DNA from: Thermoflexales bacterium
Lineage (GTDB): Bacteria; Chloroflexota; Anaerolineae; Fen-1058
DNA length: 59,679 nt
NCBI GenBank assembly: GCA_016931085.1
Contig: JAFGFO010000245.1
Coordinates: 1 to 59,679 of the forward strand
Direction of reading: 5' to 3'
Positions 27,587 through 37,100 of this stretch are shown here, one piece after another (the first letter of the stretch is position 1; each line of letters begins with the position of its first letter). Made by a program: the position numbers and the translations under genes. Below the pieces are notes generated by a model. The model made no database searches and was not told where the DNA came from. It worked only from the letters and a program-made list of their open reading frames with translations.

Positions 27587-28684
27587 ATGGCTCTCAGTGT
27601 TATAATGGGCAAGTTGCCGCGTTTCGGCACGTCTATCTCGTCTCTCAAGCAGAGCGGATTGGAAGAAAAAATCTTGACACTGGCTAAACTTGAACCAATA
27701 CGGGCGTGGTTCGGACGCCACTGGATGTGGGTCGGCCTAGCAGTCAGTCTGCTGGCCACCTGGCTAGCGCTGCGGGGATTGGACATGGCACATGTGTGGG
27801 CAGCCCTGGCCGGCGCCAATTATGCCTGGCTCATCCCGGCATTGGCCTTTCACTTTGCCACCATGACAGCGCGCTCGATTCGCTGGCAAATCCTGCTGGG
27901 CAGAGACCAGGTTGACCTATCCACCAGCTTTTGGGTCGAGCATATTGGCTACCTGGTGGCTAATGTGATCCACGCCCGGGTGGGGGACGTGGCGCGCGTG
28001 GCCGTCATCAGCCAGCGCAAACCGGTCAGCGCCGCGCACGCGCTCTCCACGGTTGTGCTGGAGCGCCTTTTTGACTTGTTGGCAGTCGTCGTGATGATCC
28101 TGATGCTCATCCCGTTGATGCAAATTCCGCCGGAATGGTTAGCCCAGGCGCGCGTGCTGGGTGTATTGGGTCTGCTGGGGGTGGCCGGGGCCATCGCGCT
28201 GGTAGCGATGAGTGACTTTAGCGAGCGGATGGTGGCCGGCTTGCTCTCCCGCCTGCCTGGGGTCGACCCCGCACTCTGGCTGGCGCGTTGGCGCAGCCTG
28301 GTCGGTGGATTCAGCGTCGTGGGGTCAGTGCGCGGCCTGGCGGACATGCTGATCTGGACGGCCATCACCTGGATCACGGCCACCGGCGTCTTTTGGGCCG
28401 TGCTGATGGCCTTTGTGCCACAGGCACCCTTCCACGCCTCGGCCTTTGTGCTGGCTGCCGAAGCGTTCGGCATGGTCGTGCCGGCCACACCGGGCAACTG
28501 GGGCGTGTTCGAGGCCATCGCGCGGGCCGCGCTGGTGCTGCCATTCGGCGTGCCGGATTCTCAGGCCGTCAGCTTCGGGCTTGTGGTACACATCTTTGAA
28601 TATGTCACGCTGAATGCCGTTGGCCTGGTTGGCCTGGCGCGCTACAGCCTTTCTCTGAAACAAGTCAAGGAGAAGAAACTCTGA
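27587..28684 (+). CDS. LPG_synthase_TM (UPF0104/AglD-like) membrane protein
   Basis: An integral membrane protein of up to 365 residues with about eight helices, of the lysylphosphatidylglycerol synthase TM-region family. Recognisable pieces are ARSIRWQILL, VIHARVGDVARV, STVVLERLFDLLAV and PATPGNWGVFEA. Members lacking the synthetase domain are often found in polysaccharide or glycolipid loci and have been proposed as flippases or lipid-linked sugar enzymes. The start is uncertain: an extended -10 TGTTATAAT lies inside the first codons (27598-27606), so translation may begin later, for example at a TTG near 27674 just before LAKLEPIRAW. Coupled to the next gene. Confidence 0.78.
   Translation: MALSVIMGKLPRFGTSISSLKQSGLEEKILTLAKLEPIRAWFGRHWMWVGLAVSLLATWLALRGLDMAHVWAALAGANYAWLIPALAFHFATMTARSIRWQILLGRDQVDLSTSFWVEHIGYLVANVIHARVGDVARVAVISQRKPVSAAHALSTVVLERLFDLLAVVVMILMLIPLMQIPPEWLAQARVLGVLGLLGVAGAIALVAMSDFSERMVAGLLSRLPGVDPALWLARWRSLVGGFSVVGSVRGLADMLIWTAITWITATGVFWAVLMAFVPQAPFHASAFVLAAEAFGMVVPATPGNWGVFEAIARAALVLPFGVPDSQAVSFGLVVHIFEYVTLNAVGLVGLARYSLSLKQVKEKKL
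27598..27606 (+). promoter_or_regulatory. Extended -10 promoter near the LPG_synthase_TM gene start
   Basis: TGTTATAAT with no convincing -35. If used, transcription would start near 27613, downstream of the two first in-frame ATGs. Confidence 0.4.
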
Positions 28685-29841
28685 AGGTCTTGATTGCCTT
28701 GACCTATTACCGCCCGCACACCAGCGGCTTGACGATTTACGCCGAGCGCCTGGCGCGCGGCCTGGCCGCGCGGGGACACCCAGTGACAGTGCTCACCTCG
28801 CAGTACGAGCCGTCCTTGCCGCGCCTGGAGAAACTCGACGGCGTCCAGGTCGTGCGCGTGCCGGTGCTGTGCCGTGTCAGCAAGGGCGTGATCATGCCGA
28901 CAATCGGCCTGCAGGCCACGCGCTGGACGCGTTGGGCCGACGTGCTCAGCGTCCACCTGCCGCAATTCGACGCGGCCGGGCTGGCCATTCGCGGCCGTGT
29001 GATGGGCAAGCCGGTCGTGTTGACTTTTCACTGCGATTTACAATTGCCCTTTGGAGTGTTCAACCGTGCCGTCAACGCGGTCGTCAACGCGGCCAACCTG
29101 ACCGCCGGCGTCTTTGCCGACGCGATCGTGTCGTACACTCGAGATTACGCCAGCCATTCGGCCTACCTGGCGCACTTTCAGGACAAAATCCGCATCATCC
29201 CGCCGCCGGTAGAAATGGACGTTCCAGCCCAAACTAACGTGACCGCCTTTCGAGCGCGGTGGGGGGTGAATGGCCAACACGTCATCGGCATGGCCACTCG
29301 CCTGGCGGCCGAAAAGGGAGTCGAGGTCTTGCTCGCTGCCCTACCGCACATCCTGGAACGTTATCCCGACGTGCACGTGCTGTACGCCGGGCAACACCAA
29401 AACGTGATGGGCGAACAAGCCTACGCCCAGCGCCTGCAGCCGCTCCTGGAGCGTTACCGCGAGCGCTGGAACTTTTTGGGTGTGCTCAACCCGCAAGAGA
29501 TGGCCGTCTTTTTTGCGGCCTGCGATACGCTCGTGGTGCCCAGCCTGAACAGCACCGAGTCGTTTGGCCTGGTCCAGGTCGAGGCAATGCTGTGCGGCAC
29601 GCCGTCCATCGCCAGCAATCTGCCCGGCGTGCGCGTGCCGCCGCAAAGCACCGGCATGGGACGCGTGATACCCATTGGCGATAGCCTTGCCCTGGCCAAG
29701 GCGATCATCGAGGTACTCGACCACCGTGAACGTTACGTGCGCCCGCGGGCCGAGGTCGAGGCACTGTACAGCACACCGCGCACTGCCGAGATGTACGAGG
29801 AGCTGTTCGAGGAACTGTTAAACGTGAAACGTAAAACGTAA
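28681..29841 (+). CDS. GT4-family glycosyltransferase
   Basis: A GT-B fold retaining glycosyltransferase of 386 residues, transferring a sugar from a nucleotide donor in the cytoplasm. The N-terminal Rossmann half has ALTYYRPHTSGLTIYAERLARGLAARGH split over strand 1 and helix 1; the donor half has ATRLAAEKGVE, FLGVLNPQEMA and the E-x7-E motif in ESFGLVQVEAMLCGTP. The normal family start M-K-V-L-I-A-L is reached only from CTG at 28681, which overlaps the upstream TGA and has AAGGAG 8 nt upstream; otherwise TTG at 28690. Likely adds a sugar to a lipid-linked glycan. The C-terminal NVKRKT is repeat-like sequence. Confidence 0.88.
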   Translation: MKVLIALTYYRPHTSGLTIYAERLARGLAARGHPVTVLTSQYEPSLPRLEKLDGVQVVRVPVLCRVSKGVIMPTIGLQATRWTRWADVLSVHLPQFDAAGLAIRGRVMGKPVVLTFHCDLQLPFGVFNRAVNAVVNAANLTAGVFADAIVSYTRDYASHSAYLAHFQDKIRIIPPPVEMDVPAQTNVTAFRARWGVNGQHVIGMATRLAAEKGVEVLLAALPHILERYPDVHVLYAGQHQNVMGEQAYAQRLQPLLERYRERWNFLGVLNPQEMAVFFAACDTLVVPSLNSTESFGLVQVEAMLCGTPSIASNLPGVRVPPQSTGMGRVIPIGDSLALAKAIIEVLDHRERYVRPRAEVEALYSTPRTAEMYEELFEELLNVKRKT

Positions 29842-29862
29842 GTAACTCAGCCTGCCTATTTT

Positions 29863-29980
29863 TAGTTACACAGAGCCTCACAGAGGGAACACAGAGGCAC
29901 ACAGAGGCTTTAAAAAGACTAAATCTTCTCTGTGAAGCTCGGTGTTTTCTCTGTGCATCTCTGTGACCTGAGTAGTTACA
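29863..29980. mobile_element. MITE-like element 1 (CACAGAG family)
   Basis: A core of about 102 bp (29871-29972) built of many CACAGAG/CTCTGTG words with TCACAGAG...CTCTGTGA inverted ends, flanked by the 8-bp direct repeat TAGTTACA (29863-29870 and 29973-29980). A homologous copy is at 34018-34114. No coding capacity. Non-autonomous mobile element is inferred from the flanking duplication. Confidence 0.7.
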
Positions 29981-29993
29981 AACGTAAAACACA

Positions 29994-30812
29994 ATGTACA
30001 CACAAACCGAATTGACACATACCCACGATCCCCTGCGCCGGCAGTTGCGCGAAATCCCGGCCTTCCGGGCACTGCTGCGGGCGGTGGAATGTCGCATGTT
30101 CGAGCAGATGGAGCTGCCTCGACCTGTGCTGGACATCGGCTGCGGCGACGGGAGCTTTGCCGCGCTGCTGCGCCACCGGCCGCTGGACTATGGCCTGGAC
30201 CCGCTCGAATCCGACGTGCGCGACGCCGTGAGCCGGGCCGGCTATCGCCTGGCGATGGTCGCCGATGGCGGCCGCCTGCCCTTTGCGGCCAGCAGCTTTC
30301 CCAGCGTGATCAGCAACTCTGTCATCGAGCACATCCCGGCCGTGGACCAGGTCTTGCTGGAAGTAGCGCGGGTGCTGGCTCCCGGCGGGCAGTTCATCTT
30401 TAGCGTGCCCAGCCAGCATTTCACCCGCTACTTGTTTGGCTCCAGCCTGTTGGGGCGGCTAGGGCTGCCGGAACTGGGCCAGCGCTACGGCGAGTGGCAC
30501 AGGCGTCTGGCCAGGGCCGTGCACTGCCTCCCCCCAGAGGCATGGCAGGCCAAGCTGGCCACCGCCGGCCTGGAGCCCGTTCGCTGGCGCTATTACTTTT
30601 CACGGGCAGCCATGAACCTCTTCGACGTTTACCATTATCTCAGCGCCCCCGCCCTGCTGCACCGGCGGCTCACCGGGCGGTGGGTGATCTGGCCGTGGCT
30701 GGCCGAGCACTCGCTCACCGAGCGCTGGATGCGGCCTTATTACGAAGAAGACAGCCAGGAAAGCGGGGCGTATCTGTTCTTTGTGGCGCGCAAAGCGGCA
30801 AATAGCGAATAG
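29994..30812 (+). CDS. Class I SAM-dependent methyltransferase
   Basis: A 272-residue protein with the Methyltransf_11 core: motif I VLDIGCGDGSFAALL (about 44-58), acidic residue in YGLDPLE, motif post I with DGGRLPFAASSFPSVISNSVIEHI split over strand 4, and the LAPGGQFIFSVPS strand 5 turn. A helical C-terminal region of about 120 residues is specific. Placed amid glycan genes, so it may methylate a sugar or lipid; this is inference. No ribosome-binding site is evident at this ATG, and the mobile element directly precedes it. Confidence 0.82.
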   Translation: MYTQTELTHTHDPLRRQLREIPAFRALLRAVECRMFEQMELPRPVLDIGCGDGSFAALLRHRPLDYGLDPLESDVRDAVSRAGYRLAMVADGGRLPFAASSFPSVISNSVIEHIPAVDQVLLEVARVLAPGGQFIFSVPSQHFTRYLFGSSLLGRLGLPELGQRYGEWHRRLARAVHCLPPEAWQAKLATAGLEPVRWRYYFSRAAMNLFDVYHYLSAPALLHRRLTGRWVIWPWLAEHSLTERWMRPYYEEDSQESGAYLFFVARKAANSE

Positions 30813-30822
30813 CAAATCACAG

Positions 30823-31533
30823 ATGGCGACTTACGAGAAAGCGTATTATGACGCGCGCTACGACTACCGGCCCAGCTCGATGTACTGGTGGTCCACCCGC
30901 TACTATGCCCACCTGGTGCTGGCCCACGCTCCGCGGCGAGGGGGACGGCTGCTCGAAGCCGGTTACGGGATGGGGCACCTGCTGGGCAGGCTGGAAAAGC
31001 ACTTTCAGACGGTCGGCGTGGACATTTCTGACTATGCGAATCGCGAGGCGCTTGGCAACGCGCCGCGCAGCCAGTTCCTAAGCGGCGACATCGGGGTTGG
31101 CCTGGCTTTGCCAGACGCTCACTTTGCGGTCATCGTCGCCAAGCACGTCTTGGAGCACGTGGCCGAGCCGCAGCGTGCGCTGGCCGAATGCGCCCGGCTG
31201 CTGGAGCCGGGCGGGCTGTTGTTGTTCGGCACGCCCAATCCCGCCAGCCTGGGCGCGGCATGGAAGGGCGAGCACTGGGTCGGTTGGAGCGACTCGACCC
31301 ACATCTCGATACGGCCGCCGGCCGACTGGCTGCGCATGGCGGACCAAGCCGGGCTGGCCGTCACGCGCGCATGGAGCGACGGGTTGTGGGACGTGCCTTA
31401 TGTGCCGTGGGTGCCGGCCAAGATTCAACTGGCCTTCTTCGGTCTGCCGGCGCTGCTCCAAATCTTGAGCGGTGGCACCTGGATGCCGGTAAAATTGGGA
31501 GAAAGCCTGCTGGTCATTGCTTACAGACGCTAA
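30823..31533 (+). CDS. Class I SAM-dependent methyltransferase
   Basis: A 236-residue methyltransferase with a weaker motif I (LLEAGYGMGHLLGRL), acidic GVDISDYA, and LLEPGGLLLFGTPNP, followed by HWVGWSDSTHIS, typical of methyltransferases of polysaccharide loci. It starts 10 nt after the previous methyltransferase gene and ends 1 nt before the next gene, so it is part of one operon. Acceptor unknown. Confidence 0.8.
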   Translation: MATYEKAYYDARYDYRPSSMYWWSTRYYAHLVLAHAPRRGGRLLEAGYGMGHLLGRLEKHFQTVGVDISDYANREALGNAPRSQFLSGDIGVGLALPDAHFAVIVAKHVLEHVAEPQRALAECARLLEPGGLLLFGTPNPASLGAAWKGEHWVGWSDSTHISIRPPADWLRMADQAGLAVTRAWSDGLWDVPYVPWVPAKIQLAFFGLPALLQILSGGTWMPVKLGESLLVIAYRR

Positions 31534-31534
31534 T

Positions 31535-34003
31535 ATGAAACGATCACGCCTGGCATTGCTGCCAATCACAGCTCTCGTGCTCAGCACGACTTTGGCCCTG
31601 CTCGGCCACTTTTACCTGGTATACCGGCCCGAGTACCGGGCCGATGCGCTGATCTTTTACGCGGCCGCCAGCCTTTTGGGCTGGTGGTTATACGCGCGGC
31701 TAGCTCCCCCTACCCCACGCGACTGGCTCATCATGGCCGCGGCCATCCATATAGTGGCGCTGGCCTGGGCCATGATCGGTGGCAGGCTGGCCTGGCTGGC
31801 CTTGGTAGCCGGTGCTGTGGCCGCTATGCTACCCTTACCGATATGGCTTGTGCTGGCGCAGCCACTCTACCAGGCGGCTGCCGGCGTGTTCGGCGGCGCG
31901 CCGGCCGGCTATGCCGGTGAGCGAGATGCGTCCCTGGGCCGCCAACAACCAGGCTTGAGAGAGGCCATGCGCCGGCAGCCCGGCCTGACTGCCTGCGCCC
32001 TGGCCCTGGGCATGGCCATCCTGGCCCAGCTGCTCCTCAACCGGCACACCACGCCTATACCCGGAACGCTGCTGTACCTGGTGGCGGCCGGCGTGCTGGC
32101 CATTGGATTGTGGCTCGACACCGACATGTGGCGGTCACTTCCCCTCCCTCCCGGGCCACCCTCGCCTGACTCTTCCCCTCGAGGAGACGACCAGCTTCTC
32201 AGTGAGGCCGAGAAAGCTCCTCGCCCATCACAACGTTGGTGGCTGATATACCTGGCTGTAGCGGCCGGCATTTTGAACCTGGCGTTTTCGGGAAACAACC
32301 GCTTTAGCACGCTGGGCGTGCTGATGTGGGTCATCTCGGTGGCGAGCATCGTGCTGGCGTTGTGGGAACCTGGCCCCCAAGCCTGGTGGTCCAAGTGGCG
32401 CTCGGGCCGCTGCCTGAGCTGGATAGATGTGCAGGGCATTCACCTGTCCTGGTGGACGCTGCTGGTCATCGCGCTGGTGGGGCTGGGAATTTTCTTCCGC
32501 TTTTATCGCCTGGCTGAGCTGCCAGCCGAGATAAACAGTGACCACGCTGAAAAGCTTTTGGACGTTCACGACATTCTGGCCGGCAAAACGCCCATCTTTT
32601 TCCCGCGCAACACCGGGCGTGAGGCATGGCAGTTCTATTGGACGGCCGGCCTGGTGCGCCTGTTTCACCTACCGCCCGACTTTCAAGCGCTCAAAATTGG
32701 CTCATCGCTGGTTGGCGCGTTGATGCTGCCCGGCCTGTACGTGCTAGGGACAGAGCTGTTCGGCCCACTGGGCGGCGCGTGGGCGCTGTTATTTGGCGGC
32801 GTGAGCAGTTGGTCGGTGATCACCACCCGCTTTGGCCTACGCTATCCCTTTATGCAGATGCCGGTCACCTGGACACTGGCCCTGCTGGCGCGCGGGCTGC
32901 GCCGCGAGCGCCGCAACGACTTTATCTTGATGGGCCTGATCTGGGGGCTAGGCTTCTATGGCTATCAATCCTACCGCGCGATGGCGGGCGCGCTGCCGGT
33001 CGCCTTTGTGACGTGGTACGTTTTGTCGAGGCGTTGGCGGCGGCCCGGCCAGCGGCAACTGTGGGGGCATGTCGCGGCCACGCTAAGTGTAGCCGCGCTC
33101 GTGCTCATACCGATGATCCGCTTCAGCCTGGATTACCCAGACCTCTTTTGGAGGCGCATCCTGTCGCGCCTGACGGGCGCCGAGCAAGCGATCGACGGGT
33201 CGCCGGCGCTGATCTTTTTAGACAACGTGCGCCGCGCGCTGCTGGCCTTTTTCTGGTACACCGACGAGGTGTGGGTGGCCGGCATCCCCAACACGCCGAT
33301 CATCGATCCCATCCTGGGGGCGCTGATTGTGTGCGGGCTGGTAACCGGGCTGGCCTGGAGCCTGCGGCGCAAGGACGCCCTGCCGGCAGCGGCGTTGGCA
33401 GCCACGCTGGTCATGGTGGCGCCCTCGGCGGCCGCGATCGCCTTTCCGCGCGAGAATCCCAGCGCCATCCGCATGGGCGGCATGATAGCCGGCGTGATGG
33501 CGGCCTGCGCCGCGTTGCCGGCGTTGGCGAGCTACCATTTGTGGCAGGTCAAGCGGCAGCAGCGCTGGCCGGCAGTCGCGGCCGCCGGGGTGTTGGCGGC
33601 CGCCGTCGTAGGCATCAACGCCCAGCGCACCTTCGACACCTACGCCAGCCAGTATTGCGCCCGCTCGCTGAACGCCTCAGAAGTCGCCCAAGCCATCGAA
33701 GGCTTTACTCGCACCGGCGGGCCGAACGAGAATGTCTTTTACGTGGCCTTCCCTCACTGGTTCGACTCGCGCGCCATCGGTATGTGGCTGGGGGATATTT
33801 ACTGGCCCAACACGCTCTTGGATATCCGGGGAGCGGATCGCATGGTCTTGCCACCTGGCCCCAGGCTGTACATCGTCCATCCCGACGACGTGGAGAGCCT
33901 GGGCTATTTGCAAAGCGTCTATCCGCGCGGCTGGGTCAGCCGGCAGCCTTCTCAACGCTGCCCAGGACACGATTTTATGGTATATTATGTACCGGCGAAC
34001 TAA
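31535..34003 (+). CDS. GT39/PMT-like membrane glycosyltransferase (long form)
   Basis: An 822-residue polytopic GT-C protein. The first 300 residues are an extra membrane region; the catalytic-type segment begins with RFYRLAELPAEINSDHAEK, where the acidic residues after the first helix match GT39/ArnT enzymes, then PIFFPRNTGREAWQFYW and many helices, ending in an external domain of about 130 residues. It likely uses a polyprenyl-phosphate sugar. ATG at 31535 follows the upstream TAA by 1 nt. Not closely similar to the paralogous pair A/B by eye. Confidence 0.75.
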   Translation: MKRSRLALLPITALVLSTTLALLGHFYLVYRPEYRADALIFYAAASLLGWWLYARLAPPTPRDWLIMAAAIHIVALAWAMIGGRLAWLALVAGAVAAMLPLPIWLVLAQPLYQAAAGVFGGAPAGYAGERDASLGRQQPGLREAMRRQPGLTACALALGMAILAQLLLNRHTTPIPGTLLYLVAAGVLAIGLWLDTDMWRSLPLPPGPPSPDSSPRGDDQLLSEAEKAPRPSQRWWLIYLAVAAGILNLAFSGNNRFSTLGVLMWVISVASIVLALWEPGPQAWWSKWRSGRCLSWIDVQGIHLSWWTLLVIALVGLGIFFRFYRLAELPAEINSDHAEKLLDVHDILAGKTPIFFPRNTGREAWQFYWTAGLVRLFHLPPDFQALKIGSSLVGALMLPGLYVLGTELFGPLGGAWALLFGGVSSWSVITTRFGLRYPFMQMPVTWTLALLARGLRRERRNDFILMGLIWGLGFYGYQSYRAMAGALPVAFVTWYVLSRRWRRPGQRQLWGHVAATLSVAALVLIPMIRFSLDYPDLFWRRILSRLTGAEQAIDGSPALIFLDNVRRALLAFFWYTDEVWVAGIPNTPIIDPILGALIVCGLVTGLAWSLRRKDALPAAALAATLVMVAPSAAAIAFPRENPSAIRMGGMIAGVMAACAALPALASYHLWQVKRQQRWPAVAAAGVLAAAVVGINAQRTFDTYASQYCARSLNASEVAQAIEGFTRTGGPNENVFYVAFPHWFDSRAIGMWLGDIYWPNTLLDIRGADRMVLPPGPRLYIVHPDDVESLGYLQSVYPRGWVSRQPSQRCPGHDFMVYYVPAN

Positions 34004-34011
34004 AATACGAA

Positions 34012-34120
34012 TGACACGGAGCCTCACAGAGAATACGCGGAGGCACACAGAGGGTTTGAAAAGGCTAACTTTTCTCTGCGAAACTCTCTTCTCTGTGCAT
34101 CTCTGTGACCTGAGTGACAC
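34012..34120. mobile_element. MITE-like element 2 (CACAGAG family)
   Basis: A core of 97 bp (34018-34114), end-to-end similar to element 1, flanked by TGACAC direct repeats (34012-34017 and 34115-34120; eight bases with one mismatch if extended). It fills the gap between two membrane glycosyltransferase genes and ends 17 nt before the next ATG. Confidence 0.68.
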
Positions 34121-34136
34121 TACCGAAAGGGTATTC

Positions 34137-37100
34137 ATGTCTAGTTCAAAACCCAATTCTCGCTCATCGGCCGGCTCGATCGTCAGCCCATTACTGCTGA
34201 TCGTCATCGTCGCCGTCGCGGCCTACTTTCGTTTCAGCAAGCTGGACTGGGACGAGGGCCAACATTTGCACCCTGACGAGCGCTTTTTGACCATGGTCGA
34301 GACGGCTATCCAGCCGATCGGCGCCCCAGTCGAGCGCCTGGGGACGCCGCCAGTTGGGCGCCAGAAATTGCGCGACTGCACGGCGTGGGGGGGGTACTTT
34401 GACACCGCATGCTCGCCGCTCAACCCGGTCAATCGCGGTCACGGCTACTATGTCTATGGCACGCTGCCGATCTTTCTGGTGCGCTATATCGGTGAAGCCA
34501 TCGACCAGACCGACTATGGCGAGATTCACCTCCTGGGGCGGGGGCTTTCGGGATTGGCTGACATCGTGACGCTGCTCCTGTTGTTCGCCACCGCCCGCCG
34601 CCTGTACGACGAAAAGGTGGCGCTGTTGGCCTCCGCGCTGTTTGCCGCGGCCGCCCTGCCCATCCAGCAGTCCCACTATTTCACCGTAGACAACTTTGCC
34701 GTGATGTTTTCCGCAGCCACATTCTACTTTGCCGTGCGCGCGCAGCAGGAGGGGAAATGGCTCGACTTTGCCGCCGCCGGCGTCCTGCTGGGCACGGCCG
34801 TGGCGTGCAAGATCAGCGTGTGGCCATTGGCCGGCATCGTCACGCTGGCGACCTTTTTGTGGTGGACCGGCGGCCCACGCCGCCCGCTCGAGTCGGCCCT
34901 GTTCAAGCTGGCCTTGGCCGCCCTGTTGGCCATGCTCGCCTTTCGGACTTTCCAGCCTTACGCGTTTGCCGGGCCTAACTTTTGGGACATCAAGCTCGAT
35001 CCCGGCTGGCGCACCACGATGGAATCCATCCAAAAGCTAATCAACGGCGAACAAGATGCCCCCTATGCCCACCAGTGGGCCTACCGGGCGCCGGTGATCT
35101 TTTCTTGGCTCAACATGGTCGTGTGGGGCATGGGCCTGCCGTTGGGGCTGGCAGCCTGGGCGGGCTGGGCCTTCGTGGGCTGGCAGATCGCGCGCAAACG
35201 ACAAAGCAATGAGAGCGATGGACACCAAGCTCTTTGGCGCACTCACCTGCTGCCGTGGCTGTGGGCAACTATTTTCTTCATCTACCAGAGCACCCAGTGG
35301 ACCAAGTCCATCCGTTATCAACTGCCAGTGTATCCGATGTTTGTGATGTTTGCGGCCTACCTGGCGGTCACTATCAAATATCAAATATCAAATCGCAACT
35401 TGAGAAACGTGGTTGCCGGTGTAGTGACAGCCAGCGTGCTGGTTGGGGCGTTGGGTTGGGGATGGGGGCTGACGCGCATCTACGCACGGTCTGTCACGCG
35501 CGTGACGGCTTCGCGCTGGATCTATCAAAACGTGCCGGCGGGCACCGCGTTAGGCAACGAGCACTGGGATGACGGCATTCCACTGCGCGTGGACGGGCGA
35601 GACGGGTTTTTGATCTATCGCGGCATAGAATTCCAAAACTATAACGAAGACGATGCGAACAAGCTGCCCAGCCTGATCAGTTGGCTGTCGCAAGCGGATT
35701 ACATCAACCTGACCAGCAACCGGCTGTATAGCGGCATTCCCCGTCTGCCCACGCGTTATCCAATGACGAGCGAGTACTACCGTGCCTTGATCTCCGGCGA
35801 ACTGGGTTTTGAAAAAGTGGCCGAGTTCAGCTCCTACATCACCATCGGCCCCTTCGAGTTTCCCGACCAGGAGAGCACTGAAATGCTCGGCATGCCCAAT
35901 CCCTTCGATCGCAGCTCGGGCTACATCCCGATCTTTTTGCCGCCGGCCGAAGAAGCCTTCAGTGTGTACGATCACCCGCGCGTCTTGATCTACCGCAAGA
36001 CGGCTGACTTTTCGCCAGAAAAGGTGGCCCAAGTCCTGGGCGACTTCGACCCGGAGCAGCGGGTCGTCATGCTGCCCAAGCAGGCGACCGAGGCGCCCAC
36101 CGCGCTTATGCTGGAAGACGATGCGTGGGCCACGCAGCAGCAGTCCGGCACGTGGTCGGCCTTGTACGATCGAAATAGCCTGCTCAATCGCTATCCCGGG
36201 CTTGCTATCCTGGCCTGGTGGCTGCTGTTGAGCCTGTTGGGTATCTTGGCCTGGCCGGTGATCGCGTTTGCCTGGCCCGGCCTGCCTGACCGGGGTTGGG
36301 GTCTGGCTCGCACGCTGGGGCTGCTCGTGGTGGCGTACCTGGCCTGGCTGGCAGCCAGCCTCCGCGTCATGACCTTCGGGCGCGGCACGCTGCTGGCTGC
36401 GGCAGGCATCCTGGTCGCCCTCGGCTTAGGTAGCGCCGTGATGCTGGGAGGCAGACAGGATTCACGATTACGTTTTACGAATTACCTTTCACGTCACTGG
36501 CCCATTCTGCTCGTCGAAGAGCTCGTCTTTGCGGCCACTTTCGCCCTCTTTCTCCTCATCCGCTATGGCAACGGCGACCTGTGGCATTTCTACATGGGCG
36601 GTGAGCGGCCAATGGATTTTGCCTATCTCAACGCCGTGCTCAAGTCGGTTTCCTTTCCGCCCTACGACCCGTGGTTCGCCGGCGGTCAAATGAACTATTA
36701 TTACTTTGGCTTTGTGCTGGTCTCGGTGCCGATCAAGCTGCTGGGCACGGTGCCGGCTCTGGCCTACAACATCGCCCTGCCTATGCTGGCGGCCCTGACC
36801 GCAGTGGGAGCGTTTTCGGTGGCGTTTAATGTGTTTCAAGTTGCAGGTCTCAAGTTAAAAGTTCTCAGCCAAGAGGGGGGCAAACATCAAGCGTCAAGCG
36901 TCAAGAATGGAGTCTGGGTAGGCTTACTCGCAGCCATGTTCGTCGTCCTCATGGGCAATCTGGGCGAGCTCAAGCTGATCATGGATGCCCTGGCGGAATT
37001 GGGGCACAGCGACTTTCGCAGCACGATCCCGGGTCTAGCCTACACGGCGAGCTGGATACGCGGCTTTGGGGAGATGATCGGCGGCAGAGCGCTGCCGGTC

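Noticed and set aside
32626..34014. Long plus-strand second frame within the GT39-like gene
   Set aside because: Arg/Gly/Ala-rich frame-shift shadow; the other frame has the transmembrane pattern of the family.
29871..34114. CACAGAG-rich stretches as a CRISPR array
   Set aside because: The words are irregularly spaced, of mixed orientation and without uniform spacers; two separate elements with flanking duplications fit better.
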